14,158 nucleotides of DNA from Candidatus Njordarchaeota archaeon (GTDB lineage: Archaea > Asgardarchaeota > Njordarchaeia > Njordarchaeales > Njordarchaeaceae). Each line of letters opens with the position of its first letter. The stretch's first letter is position 1. Location: the NCBI GenBank assembly GCA_029856625.1, contig JAHKLG010000023.1:1-14158 (forward strand). Reading direction: 5' to 3'. The translations under genes and the position numbers were made by a program. The notes beneath the pieces are model-generated. The model saw nothing but the letters and a program-made list of their open reading frames with translations, made no database searches and had not been told where the DNA came from. Below are positions 7,334-14,111 of this stretch, piece by piece.

Positions 7334-8416
7334 TTGGATAAAACTATAATAAACAGAAAGGATGAGCATATTTATTTAGCCTTAAACAGTGATGTAGGTC
7401 ATAAGGAAACAACTTGGCTTGAATGTATTAAGCTAATTCATAAGGCTCTTCCTGAACTTTCATTAGATGAGATTGAGCTTGAGATAGATTTTTTAGGCCG
7501 AACTTTTTCTTTTCCTTTTTTGATTGAGGGAATGACTGGAGGTACGGAACTAGGGGCAAATATCAACAGGAATCTAGCTGAGGCAGCTGAGGAGCTAAAC
7601 ATTCCGATGATGGTTGGTAGTCAGCGGGTCGCATTAAAAAATCCAGATGTAGAATGGACTTTTAAAATAGCCAGAGAGACGGCGCCCGATATTTTTCTGA
7701 TAGCTAATATAGGCGCGCCCCAATTACCTGAGCTTTCTAATAATGATATTGAAAAAATAATCTCAATGATTGAGGCTAATGCTTTAGCGATTCATCTTAA
7801 TCCTCTTCAGGAGATTATTCAGCCTGAGGGCGATACAAATTACAGGGGTGTTCTTGAGAAAATAACTGAGATAGCTTCTCATTATGATATTCCCCTAATC
7901 GTTAAGGAGACTGGTAGTGGAATCTCAAGAGAGGTGGCAAGGGCATTAAGGGATGCAGGGGTTAAAGCTATTGATGTAGCAGGGGTAGGAGGCACTAGCT
8001 GGGCGGCTGTGGAGCATTATAGGGCAAAAAGAAATAGAGATTATCTTCGTGCTAGACTTGGGAGGGTTTTCTGGAGCTGGGGAATACCAACTGCAGCTAG
8101 TATCATAGAGGCGAGGAATGGAGCAGGGAAGGATATCAAAATAATAGCTAGTGGTGGAATAAGATCTGGAACCGATATCGCTAAAGCTATAGTGGTTGGT
8201 GCTGATCTCGCGGGAGCTGCGAGACCTTTACTTGAGCCAGCTATGAAAAGTTCGGATGAAGTCAAGAAGATTATTGAGGAGATTATGTATGAGTTAAGAA
8301 TTGCCATGTTTTTAGTTGGTGCTAAGACGGTTAAAGATTTAAAGAATGTAGATTTTGTGATACTATCCCCCCTCCGGGACTGGATAATTGATAGGGGGCT
8401 TGAAATATTGAGGTGA
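7334..8416 (+). CDS. fni: Type 2 isopentenyl-diphosphate delta-isomerase (FMN-dependent)
   Basis: Interconverts IPP and DMAPP, providing the allylic primer for chain growth; it needs reduced FMN, NAD(P)H and Mg2+. The protein is a TIM barrel of 360 residues from TTG 7334. Visible marks are NRKDEH (7-12), GMTGG (66-70), HLNPLQE and QPEGD (154-167, carrying the catalytic Gln and Mg-binding Glu), ETGSG (192-196), GVGGTSW (217-223) and a late SGGIRSG phosphate/FMN loop. Type 2 is the usual archaeal isomerase; no Nudix-type enzyme is seen. An in-frame GTG at 7325 would overlap the upstream stop by four bases but lacks a ribosome site, so TTG is preferred. Adjacency to GGPP synthase is common in archaea. 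Confidence 0.95.
   Translation: MDKTIINRKDEHIYLALNSDVGHKETTWLECIKLIHKALPELSLDEIELEIDFLGRTFSFPFLIEGMTGGTELGANINRNLAEAAEELNIPMMVGSQRVALKNPDVEWTFKIARETAPDIFLIANIGAPQLPELSNNDIEKIISMIEANALAIHLNPLQEIIQPEGDTNYRGVLEKITEIASHYDIPLIVKETGSGISREVARALRDAGVKAIDVAGVGGTSWAAVEHYRAKRNRDYLRARLGRVFWSWGIPTAASIIEARNGAGKDIKIIASGGIRSGTDIAKAIVVGADLAGAARPLLEPAMKSSDEVKKIIEEIMYELRIAMFLVGAKTVKDLKNVDFVILSPLRDWIIDRGLEILR
8410..8415 (+). promoter_or_regulatory. Ribosome binding site for GGPP synthase, overlapping the isomerase stop
   Basis: GAGGTG again ends inside the upstream TGA (8414-8416) and lies six bases before TTG 8422. The arrangement is the same as at the previous junction. Confidence 0.5.
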
Positions 8417-8421
8417 ATTCC

Positions 8422-9408
8422 TTGTTCGAAAATTTGTTAAAAGAAATAAAAGATAAAGCGAAAAGAGTTGACGAATTTATTCTCAAAAATCTTGAAGGTG
8501 AAATCAAAGACCTATATGAAGCTAGTAAGCATCTAGTTAAGGCTGGTGGTAAGAGACTAAGACCATTCTTAGTTCTAACAAGCTACGAGCTTTTCAGAAG
8601 CGATAGCGAAAAAGTAATCCCTGTAGCAGCTGCTGTGGAGATTTTTCATACGTTCACTCTTATTCATGATGACATTATGGATCAAGACGAATTTAGAAGA
8701 GGGGTTCCAACCGTACATACGGTGTGGGGGGTGCCAATGGCTATTTTAGCAGGGGATCTTCTTCATGCTAAGGCGTACGAATTAATAGCTAAATCAGAGC
8801 TTAGTGCCCCAATCATCAAGCAATTATTGGCAGAGTTTACTGAAACAGCTGTTGTGCTTTGTGAAGGGCAGGCACTAGATATGTCCTTCGAAACGAGAGT
8901 TGATGTGTCCATCGAGGAGTACTTCGATATGATTAGAAGAAAAACAGCATGGCTTTTCCGACTAAGCTGTAGATTTGGCGCTATATCAGCAGGTGCTGGG
9001 GAGGAATATGTTAAAGCTTTAACTAAGTACGGAGAGAAGATAGGGATTGCCTTCCAGATGGTTGATGATTGGCTGGGATTATTCGGTAGTGAAGAAAAAA
9101 CTGGAAAACCGGTTGGTAGTGATGTGAGAGAAAGTAAAAAGACGTATCCAATATTGTATGCCTTAGAACACGCCAGTGAAGAGGATAAGAAAAGATTGCT
9201 AGAAATATTGTCCAAGAAGGAGAAAACAGAAGAGGATGTTAAAGAAGCACTAGATATTATAAAGAGAACGGGCGCTGATAAGGCAACAAAAGAAATGGCT
9301 AAGAAATATATCGAGGAAGCTTTAAGAGCCATAGAGATCTTACCAGAATCCACCGCGAAGAAAAATCTTATCTCTTTAGCAAAGTTTACGCTGGAAAGAG
9401 GATTCTAG
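8422..9408 (+). CDS. idsA: Geranylgeranyl diphosphate synthase (short-chain trans-prenyltransferase)
   Basis: Adds IPP units to allylic diphosphates to make the C20 chain used by GGGPS and DGGGPS. All-helical enzyme, 328 residues from TTG 8422 (331 from the overlapping GTG 8413). Substrate-binding GGKRLRP is at 42-48. The first Asp-rich motif is DDIMD (83-87), the KT pair is at 174-175, and the second Asp-rich region is DDWLG (215-219), a DDxxG form as in some archaeal homologues. Phe78, five residues before the first motif, occupies the place where a bulky residue limits products to about C20 in archaeal GGPP synthases. This supports GGPP rather than a longer chain, although farnesyl output cannot be excluded. 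A short CT/T tract after the stop and a new TATA box suggest that this transcript ends here. Confidence 0.94.
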   Translation: MFENLLKEIKDKAKRVDEFILKNLEGEIKDLYEASKHLVKAGGKRLRPFLVLTSYELFRSDSEKVIPVAAAVEIFHTFTLIHDDIMDQDEFRRGVPTVHTVWGVPMAILAGDLLHAKAYELIAKSELSAPIIKQLLAEFTETAVVLCEGQALDMSFETRVDVSIEEYFDMIRRKTAWLFRLSCRFGAISAGAGEEYVKALTKYGEKIGIAFQMVDDWLGLFGSEEKTGKPVGSDVRESKKTYPILYALEHASEEDKKRLLEILSKKEKTEEDVKEALDIIKRTGADKATKEMAKKYIEEALRAIEILPESTAKKNLISLAKFTLERGF

Positions 9409-9430
9409 AACGCTCTCTTTTCATAATCTC

Positions 9431-9440
9431 ATTTATAAAT
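9431..9440 (+). promoter_or_regulatory. TATA box for geranylgeranyl reductase
   Basis: ATTTATAAAT is a near-perfect archaeal TATA element. A start about 25 bases downstream falls near 9460, giving a leader of about 30 bases that contains the G-rich ribosome site GGGGGAG before ATG 9489. Confidence 0.65.
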
Positions 9441-9488
9441 AAGTGAAAATGTATTTGCTTAAGACTTTATGGTTGTGGGGGAGAAAGA

Positions 9489-10877
9489 ATGTCATCGAGA
9501 TTCAATTATGATGTTATAATTGCTGGTGCGAGTATTGCGGGATCCACGTTAGCTCTTCTTTTATCAAAAGAGAATTTAGATGTAGCTCTGATCGATATGA
9601 AATCTAGAGAAAAAATAGGGGAGAAGGTTTGTGGGGACGGTATCTCCGCTAGCTACTTTGAGAAACTTGGAATACCGAAACCTAGCGGAGCAGAGCTAGC
9701 ATGCGTTATTAGAGCATCAGACGTTATCGCTCCAGATCGAGAACATATCCTTACAGTGGAGGGTTTAGGCTACACTATTGATAGGTGGCATCTGAATCAG
9801 AGGTTCGTTAGAGATGCTGAAAAAAGGGGAGTTCACCTATTAGATTCAACACTAGTTATGCATCCGATCGTTGAGGGGGGAGAGGTTAGGGGTGTCAAAG
9901 TAAAAGATATGAGGTCGGGAGAGGAGAAGGAGTTAAGAGCTAAGGTGACAGTAGATGCCACAGGATGTGCGGCTGTTCTGCGTAAAAGATTACCGGAGAG
10001 CATGTTAATTGAGAATAGTATAGAGAGATTTGATGTTGCTGCCGCATATAGAGAGATAGTTATGTCTGATGAGGATTATCCCTGGCCATCTGACAAAATA
10101 TATATTTATCTCAGCCACAGATTTGCTCCAGGCGGATATACTTGGATTTTTCCTAAAGGTAAGAATGTGGCCAACATTGGATTAGGAATACAACCACTTC
10201 CTAATGCGCCTAAGCTCATAGAATTGCTGGAGAAGTTCAAGAGGTTCTGGGATATTAAGGTGTCCAAAATATTGCATGCGGGAGGCGGAGTTGTACCAGT
10301 GAGAAGAGCATTATCACAATTAGTTACTAATGGTTTGATGATAGTAGGTGATGCGGCATCGCAAGCAAATCCCTTACATGGTGGAGGAATGGGCCAAGCA
10401 ATGAGCGCTGCTAAACTTGCTGCTGATGTAATCACTGAAGGAATCGAAGCTAATAGGGTTTTATCCAAGGAAGATCTCTGGAGCTATGCTGTACGTTATA
10501 TGCGTAAGGATGGGGCAAAGAATGCAGCACTTGAGATAATTCGTCTTCTGCTTCAGGGAATGCCTGACGACGAAATAAATTTCATTATAGAGAAGAAGAT
10601 AGTGAGCGGAGAAGAGCTCTTAGCGATAGAGTCGAGCTCTAAGGAAAGCGAAGCGGTTTGGAGAAAGATTCTCAGAATGGTGCTTACGAGAAAAATAAGA
10701 CTTATTGGAAGATTAAAAACCGCCAGAGACCTATATTATAAGATTCACAAGCATTTCCAGAACTATCCAGAGAAACCATCAGAAATAATTTCATGGCATG
10801 AAAAGACACTTCAAATAATTAGTGAAGCAAGAAGAAAATTATGGAAAAATCCGCTAGAGCACACTTTTTATAAATAA
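9489..10877 (+). CDS. Geranylgeranyl reductase family FAD-dependent oxidoreductase
   Basis: Flavoprotein that saturates the double bonds of the geranylgeranyl chains of archaeal lipids, probably acting on DGGGP or later intermediates at the membrane. The 462-residue protein starts with an FAD Rossmann motif, GASIAG (13-18), which departs from classic GxGxxG. It continues with EKVCGDGIS (Cys48, at the place of the conserved Cys of archaeal reductases), a middle GYTWIFP substrate-domain segment, and the FAD ribityl motif VGDAA followed by NPLHGGGMGQAM (from about 286). The C-terminal helical tail is basic. It is transcribed in line with the lipid genes but has its own TATA box. It is convergent with the next gene, only ten bases between stops. 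Related reductases act on menaquinone or bacteriochlorophyll, but the neighbours support the lipid role. Confidence 0.93.
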   Translation: MSSRFNYDVIIAGASIAGSTLALLLSKENLDVALIDMKSREKIGEKVCGDGISASYFEKLGIPKPSGAELACVIRASDVIAPDREHILTVEGLGYTIDRWHLNQRFVRDAEKRGVHLLDSTLVMHPIVEGGEVRGVKVKDMRSGEEKELRAKVTVDATGCAAVLRKRLPESMLIENSIERFDVAAAYREIVMSDEDYPWPSDKIYIYLSHRFAPGGYTWIFPKGKNVANIGLGIQPLPNAPKLIELLEKFKRFWDIKVSKILHAGGGVVPVRRALSQLVTNGLMIVGDAASQANPLHGGGMGQAMSAAKLAADVITEGIEANRVLSKEDLWSYAVRYMRKDGAKNAALEIIRLLLQGMPDDEINFIIEKKIVSGEELLAIESSSKESEAVWRKILRMVLTRKIRLIGRLKTARDLYYKIHKHFQNYPEKPSEIISWHEKTLQIISEARRKLWKNPLEHTFYK

Positions 10878-10887
10878 TAATTCCTAA

Positions 10888-11172
10888 CTATCCTCCAGCA
10901 CCGGGTGGGAAAATAGCAATCTCATCTCCATCTTTTATACTAGTTTCGAGACCTTTTAGGAGCCTAATATTTTTTCCATTGACAAGTATTAGCAAGGAGC
11001 TATATTGTTTATACTTGCTTAAGATTAACTCCTCAAGTCGCTTATTTACTCTCTCTCCTAAAGCTTTAATCACGTCAGTAATGGTTATTTGATCGTTATC
11101 AAACTCGAGCTCCACTTTCCCAGAACCAGCTAATTCTTTGAAGAGAGCAAATAACCGTACTTTTACTCTCAA
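10888..11172 (-). CDS. MoaD/ThiS-like beta-grasp sulfur carrier (ubiquitin-like, C-terminal GG)
   Basis: Small ubiquitin-fold protein ending in GAGG. In this family the C-terminal glycine is adenylated by an E1/MoeB-like enzyme and carries sulfur for molybdopterin, thiamine or tRNA thiolation, or is joined to proteins as an archaeal SAMP. The start RVKVRLFALFKELAG and the late DGDEIAIFPPGAGG are typical of MoaD. The frame extends to a TTG at 11187, but TTG 11172 has GAGGG (11185-11181) eight bases upstream and matches the normal family start, giving 94 residues. No E1, MoaE or thiamine gene is adjacent, so the acceptor cannot be told. It is divergent from the arginine decarboxylase gene. Confidence 0.85.
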   Translation of the reverse strand: MRVKVRLFALFKELAGSGKVELEFDNDQITITDVIKALGERVNKRLEELILSKYKQYSSLLILVNGKNIRLLKGLETSIKDGDEIAIFPPGAGG

Positions 11173-11278
11173 TGTACAATCCCTCAATAAAACACATTAA
11201 ATCTTATTATGAATACTCAAAAATTACTAAATGGGTTTGAGATAAAAAGTTAAGGAAGAAATTGCTTGTTGAGAGAAA

Positions 11279-11289
11279 CTTTTTATAAA
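11279..11289 (+). promoter_or_regulatory. TATA box for the arginine decarboxylase transcript
   Basis: CTTTTTATAAA is a strong TATA element preceded by purine-rich GAGAAA, a possible BRE. The expected start near 11310 lies downstream of the GTG at 11297, which rules that codon out and supports GTG 11342. Confidence 0.6.
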
Positions 11290-11341
11290 AATCAACGTGT
11301 GGATTGGTAGTATCCATAAATTCCTTGCGGGGGTGCAATCA

Positions 11342-11809
11342 GTGCTTATTACAATTCCTAGGAAAATTTATCTTGCGGCAGTCAGTGCAGAAGGTGAAAC
11401 GGATTTAAACGCATTTGATGCTTGCTTAGTAAAGGCTGGTTTGCCTCAAGTATCCCTAATAAAGGTTACTAGTATTCTCCCTCCAAATATTCAAATTGTG
11501 ACTTCCCCACCATTACTCCCCCTTGGATGTAATGTTCCATCAATATATGCGTATACTGTGTCAGAAAAATCTGGAGAAATCATAGCTGGAGCTCTTGCAA
11601 TTGGTTGGACTGGTAAAGGACCTACACTCGTTGCTGAATTGGCGGAGAGGGGGCTAACTAAAGAGGAGGCTGAGAAGGAGGCGTATAAAAGGCTTATAGG
11701 AATGGCTAAGATTAGGGGACTGAACCTAACAAATTACAAGATAATCTCCGTAGAACATGAGGTCAAGAAGTGTGGGTGTGTCTTAGTGATTGCAGCTCAA
11801 GTTGGATAA
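11342..11809 (+). CDS. pdaD: Pyruvoyl-dependent arginine decarboxylase
   Basis: Converts arginine to agmatine and CO2. Agmatine leads to polyamines and, in archaea, modifies tRNA-Ile as agmatidine. The 155-residue proenzyme cuts itself to make a pyruvoyl cofactor. The cleavage region is KVTSILPP with Thr43-Ser44, where the Methanocaldococcus enzyme has Ser-Ser; Ser44 would become the pyruvoyl group. Other marks are GETDLNAFD near the start, LPLGCNVPSIYAY, the acidic region VAELAERG and a late VEHEVKKCGCVLVIAA. The frame is open to GTG 11297, but the TATA box at 11279-11289 places transcription after it. GTG 11342 has GGGGGTG (11329-11335) six bases upstream. It is the first of three closely packed plus-strand genes. 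Confidence 0.93.
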   Translation: MLITIPRKIYLAAVSAEGETDLNAFDACLVKAGLPQVSLIKVTSILPPNIQIVTSPPLLPLGCNVPSIYAYTVSEKSGEIIAGALAIGWTGKGPTLVAELAERGLTKEEAEKEAYKRLIGMAKIRGLNLTNYKIISVEHEVKKCGCVLVIAAQVG

Positions 11810-11824
11810 GGCTTGGGATGTGTC

Positions 11825-13057
11825 TTGATTCCATTAACGGCCTTTCCCTATACTATTTATGGAGATCGAATAGTCCTGGATTTTTTTAAATGTAGTGCAG
11901 ATTACGAAAAGTTCCAAAATATTGTGGAACTTCTGAGAAGCGTCGAGGGCTCATTAATTTCTAGGAGGTTTCTATTTAATAAGATCTACGCTATCTTAAG
12001 AGATTTACGAAAAACAAGATTGGTAATGAGAGCGATTAAGTACTTCTATGAGTATGAGCCTCCCTGCAAGCCAGATTATCAAGTCTTATTAAAATTCTAT
12101 AAAATGATTCAGGATAATTATCACGGCGCAATTAAGCTGAAAGAAAGAACAAGGATTATTAAAGAGATAGCTGATAAACTGGGTGTTCAAGAGTCTGATT
12201 TGCTGAAAATGCTTATCTGCGATAATGTGGAGTTAAATTATTTCAAAAAGAAAAGAGAAGTTGACGCCAGAACATTACTACGTGTCTCAAATTTTCTAAT
12301 TCTTGATAAAGCTATTAAAATGTCCGAGAAGGTAGAGATTACTTTTTTAGGAGAAGTGGGTACTCCGTTAAAAGTTGTCTTATGGAGAGCAAAAAGAGGG
12401 GGAATTTTGGCCGATTTTAACATTAATAACGATTCTCTTAAATGCATTTTTGAAGGTCCACGAAGTATTCTGGAAACTCCGGGAGAAACGAGTTATGGCC
12501 GTCTTCTTTCAGTAATCGTATTGGATGCCCTATGGAAATTCAAGCCTTGGAAATTACGCATATTTCTAATAATCAGGGGGAGAAAATATTTTATGAGGGC
12601 CTCCAGTGAAAGTTATTGGGCACCAGACTTTCTTCCTCCTTGGGTTATAGGAGAAAAAATGATTAAGTTTAGGAGATTTGATAGTAAGGATGAAATGCTG
12701 GTCTTTAGGATCTTAATGGATGCTAAGGAATCAATGAATGTTGAAGTAGAAAGGGAAAGTTCCCCGTTAATTCTCCCGAATGGTAAGATATTTATTCCCG
12801 ATTTTACAGTGAGAAAGGGAAATAAGACTATATTAATTGAAGTAATAGGATTCTGGACAAAAAGCTATCATGAAAAGAAATTAGAAAAATTAAGGGCGCT
12901 TTGGAAAGAGGGTGTAAGAAACCTGCTTCTCCTAATTAATGAGAAATTAAGGGAGATATATCACTCAATACCTTTTGATAAGATTTTTTACAGAACAACG
13001 AAAGCTGGTGTCAGAAGTCTTAAGAAAGACATAATGAGTTTTCTCAGGGGATTGTAA
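11825..13057 (+). CDS. bax1: Bax1-like nuclease (DUF790 family)
   Basis: Bax1 is a structure-specific endonuclease known as the partner of the archaeal XPB helicase in nucleotide excision repair. The protein begins IPLTAFPYTIYGDRI, like the LPxELL start of the family, has a helical middle with a helix-turn-helix-like part, and a C-terminal PD-(D/E)xK-type domain. Asp326 in IPDF and Glu339 in IEVIGFW are the recognisable catalytic residues. The usual Lys of ExK is absent, as in this family's E[VI][VI]GFW version. Length is 410 residues from TTG 11825, which I prefer because GGGATG lies four bases upstream and the family starts there; TTG 11813 would add four residues. No XPB gene is visible here. 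It lies between the arginine decarboxylase and DHH genes, with very short gaps. Confidence 0.85.
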   Translation: MIPLTAFPYTIYGDRIVLDFFKCSADYEKFQNIVELLRSVEGSLISRRFLFNKIYAILRDLRKTRLVMRAIKYFYEYEPPCKPDYQVLLKFYKMIQDNYHGAIKLKERTRIIKEIADKLGVQESDLLKMLICDNVELNYFKKKREVDARTLLRVSNFLILDKAIKMSEKVEITFLGEVGTPLKVVLWRAKRGGILADFNINNDSLKCIFEGPRSILETPGETSYGRLLSVIVLDALWKFKPWKLRIFLIIRGRKYFMRASSESYWAPDFLPPWVIGEKMIKFRRFDSKDEMLVFRILMDAKESMNVEVERESSPLILPNGKIFIPDFTVRKGNKTILIEVIGFWTKSYHEKKLEKLRALWKEGVRNLLLLINEKLREIYHSIPFDKIFYRTTKAGVRSLKKDIMSFLRGL

Positions 13058-13058
13058 A

Positions 13059-13946
13059 ATGATGGATGTGTTATTAAAGAAGATTAAGCACATAGTATCG
13101 GATGGCGATTGGGACGGTGTCGTGGCTACAGCATTACTAATTAGGTTTGCAAGGAAGCACGGAATTGAGCCAATAATCGAATATCCTCATCCAGCAGAGT
13201 TAAAGGAAAGATCATTCGAAAACGTTGTCGCGGTAGAGATTACACCGACTAAGACAAAAGTAGTTAACTCGGTCATAATTGATCATCATGAGAAAATAGA
13301 GGGCTTCGGAAATATCTGGTTCTTTGACGAGAATGCGAGAAGCGTGGCCGAATTGGTGGCTAGGATAGTTAAAGAAACGTTAAGTAGAGATTTAATGGAG
13401 GCTGTGTCTAACATAGATCAGGGACTATGGGATGCTAATGAACTAACAAAAACACTATTCTTAGCGTTTCAAGTAGATCCTGGGAGATTCCCTAGATTAG
13501 AAATAACTTATCGTCTAGCTAATGGAGATGAGAAATGGGTAATTGAGTGGGCAGATAAAAAAAGTCATGAAGCTAAGGGCATTCTCTTAAGAGCAGAGAA
13601 GTTAGCGAAGGAAGCCGAGGAATTAATACCTAATAGCGACATAGTCTATTTCATATACACGCTTAGAAAAGACGACGGAGCTCGGAGACTAGCATTGTTG
13701 AAACTTGAGAGACTACACAAGATAGCAATATCCTTAGGTGTAGAAAATAATCGATTCGTTACTGGTACAATTGCCACTTACAATAAAGATATAGATTTGA
13801 GAGAAATTTTTGAGAAACTTAGGAAGGAAGGTTATAGCGCAGGAGGACGACGGAATGTTGGTGGTTTTCAAGCCCGTAATGAGATAAGTGTAGAGAAAGT
13901 AATTAAGGATTTAAGAGAAGTTTTCAGAAGATGGCTGGAAAAATAA
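13059..13946 (+). CDS. DHH-family phosphoesterase (RecJ/GAN-related)
   Basis: Metal-dependent phosphoesterase of the DHH superfamily, likely acting on single-stranded nucleic acid or small phosphodiesters. The 295-residue protein has motif I DGDWDGVVA (15-23) and motif III DHH (75-77). It then has an Asp in SNIDQG and a C-terminal DHHA1-like region ending in GGRRNVGGF, where GGH is the usual form. Motif II seems to carry Glu60 (VAVE) in place of Asp. These changes suggest an altered active site or substrate. The ATG at 13059 follows AGGGGAT (13046-13052) by six bases and the Bax1 stop by one base; ATG 13062 is an equal alternative. Its 3' end overlaps the tail of the convergent C/D RNA. Closest to the archaeal phosphohydrolase type, not to full-length bacterial RecJ. 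Confidence 0.88.
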   Translation: MMDVLLKKIKHIVSDGDWDGVVATALLIRFARKHGIEPIIEYPHPAELKERSFENVVAVEITPTKTKVVNSVIIDHHEKIEGFGNIWFFDENARSVAELVARIVKETLSRDLMEAVSNIDQGLWDANELTKTLFLAFQVDPGRFPRLEITYRLANGDEKWVIEWADKKSHEAKGILLRAEKLAKEAEELIPNSDIVYFIYTLRKDDGARRLALLKLERLHKIAISLGVENNRFVTGTIATYNKDIDLREIFEKLRKEGYSAGGRRNVGGFQARNEISVEKVIKDLREVFRRWLEK

Positions 13947-13948
13947 AA
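13939..13948 (-). terminator. T-rich terminator of the C/D box RNA
   Basis: On the minus strand, directly after the D box, the sequence is TTTTATTTTT, a strong archaeal U-tract. It is antisense to the stop codon of the DHH gene. Confidence 0.5.
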
Positions 13949-14003
13949 TCAGTGGGGAGTTGCATCATCATTTATCAGACCCGACCAACCCTCATCATAA
14001 CCG
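13945..14003 (-). ncRNA. C/D box guide sRNA (predicted 2'-O-methylation guide)
   Basis: All four boxes are present on the minus strand in the right order. C is ATGATGA (13998-13992), D' is CTGA (13978-13975), C' is ATGATGA (13971-13965) and D is CTGA (13952-13949). The D' guide is 13 bases (13991-13979), the D'-C' gap is three bases, and the D guide is 12 bases (13964-13953); 12 is the classic archaeal spacing. A TATA-like element sits about 26 bases upstream of the expected start, and a T-rich tract follows the D box. Flanking bases pair poorly, but many crenarchaeal C/D RNAs have little terminal stem. It would bind L7Ae, Nop5 and fibrillarin. The exact ends are estimated. Confidence 0.85.
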
Positions 14004-14026
14004 TAAATAATAGTTTTGGAGAGAAG

Positions 14027-14035
14027 TTATTAAGG
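14027..14035 (-). promoter_or_regulatory. TATA-like element of the C/D box RNA
   Basis: Reads CCTTAATAA on the minus strand. Its centre is about 26 bases before the predicted RNA start near 14004, leaving about five bases before the C box. Confidence 0.45.
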
Positions 14036-14063
14036 AACTAACTTTGCAGATGCGTTTCGCTTT

Positions 14064-14111
14064 GGGTAGGTATTCCCAAATTTAGTTATATTTGGTGAGG
14101 AATACCTACTC
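14064..14111. repeat. Inverted repeat / strong hairpin of unknown role
   Basis: The arm 14066-14076 (GTAGGTATTCC) is perfectly complementary to 14099-14109, and a G:T and a G:C pair extend the stem to 14064/14111. An inner CAAAT (14077-14081) pairs with ATTTG (14090-14094), closing an eight-base loop. The right arm can also form a second hairpin, TGAGGA/TCCTCA (14096-14101 with 14110-14115), which excludes the first. Confidence 0.6.

Noticed and set aside
8763..9353. 196-codon open frame antisense to GGPP synthase
   Set aside because: Ser/Leu-rich shadow of a well-conserved gene, with no ribosome site or recognisable domain. The other antisense frames under aIF5B, the helicase, UbiA and the reductase are the same kind of artefact.
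11297..11341. GTG 11297 as start of the arginine decarboxylase
   Set aside because: It lies only about 10 bases after the TATA box, before the expected transcription start; GTG 11342 has a good ribosome site.
14064..14111. Insertion-sequence terminal inverted repeats
   Set aside because: The arms are only 22 bases apart with no transposase and no visible target duplication; a hairpin is the simpler reading.
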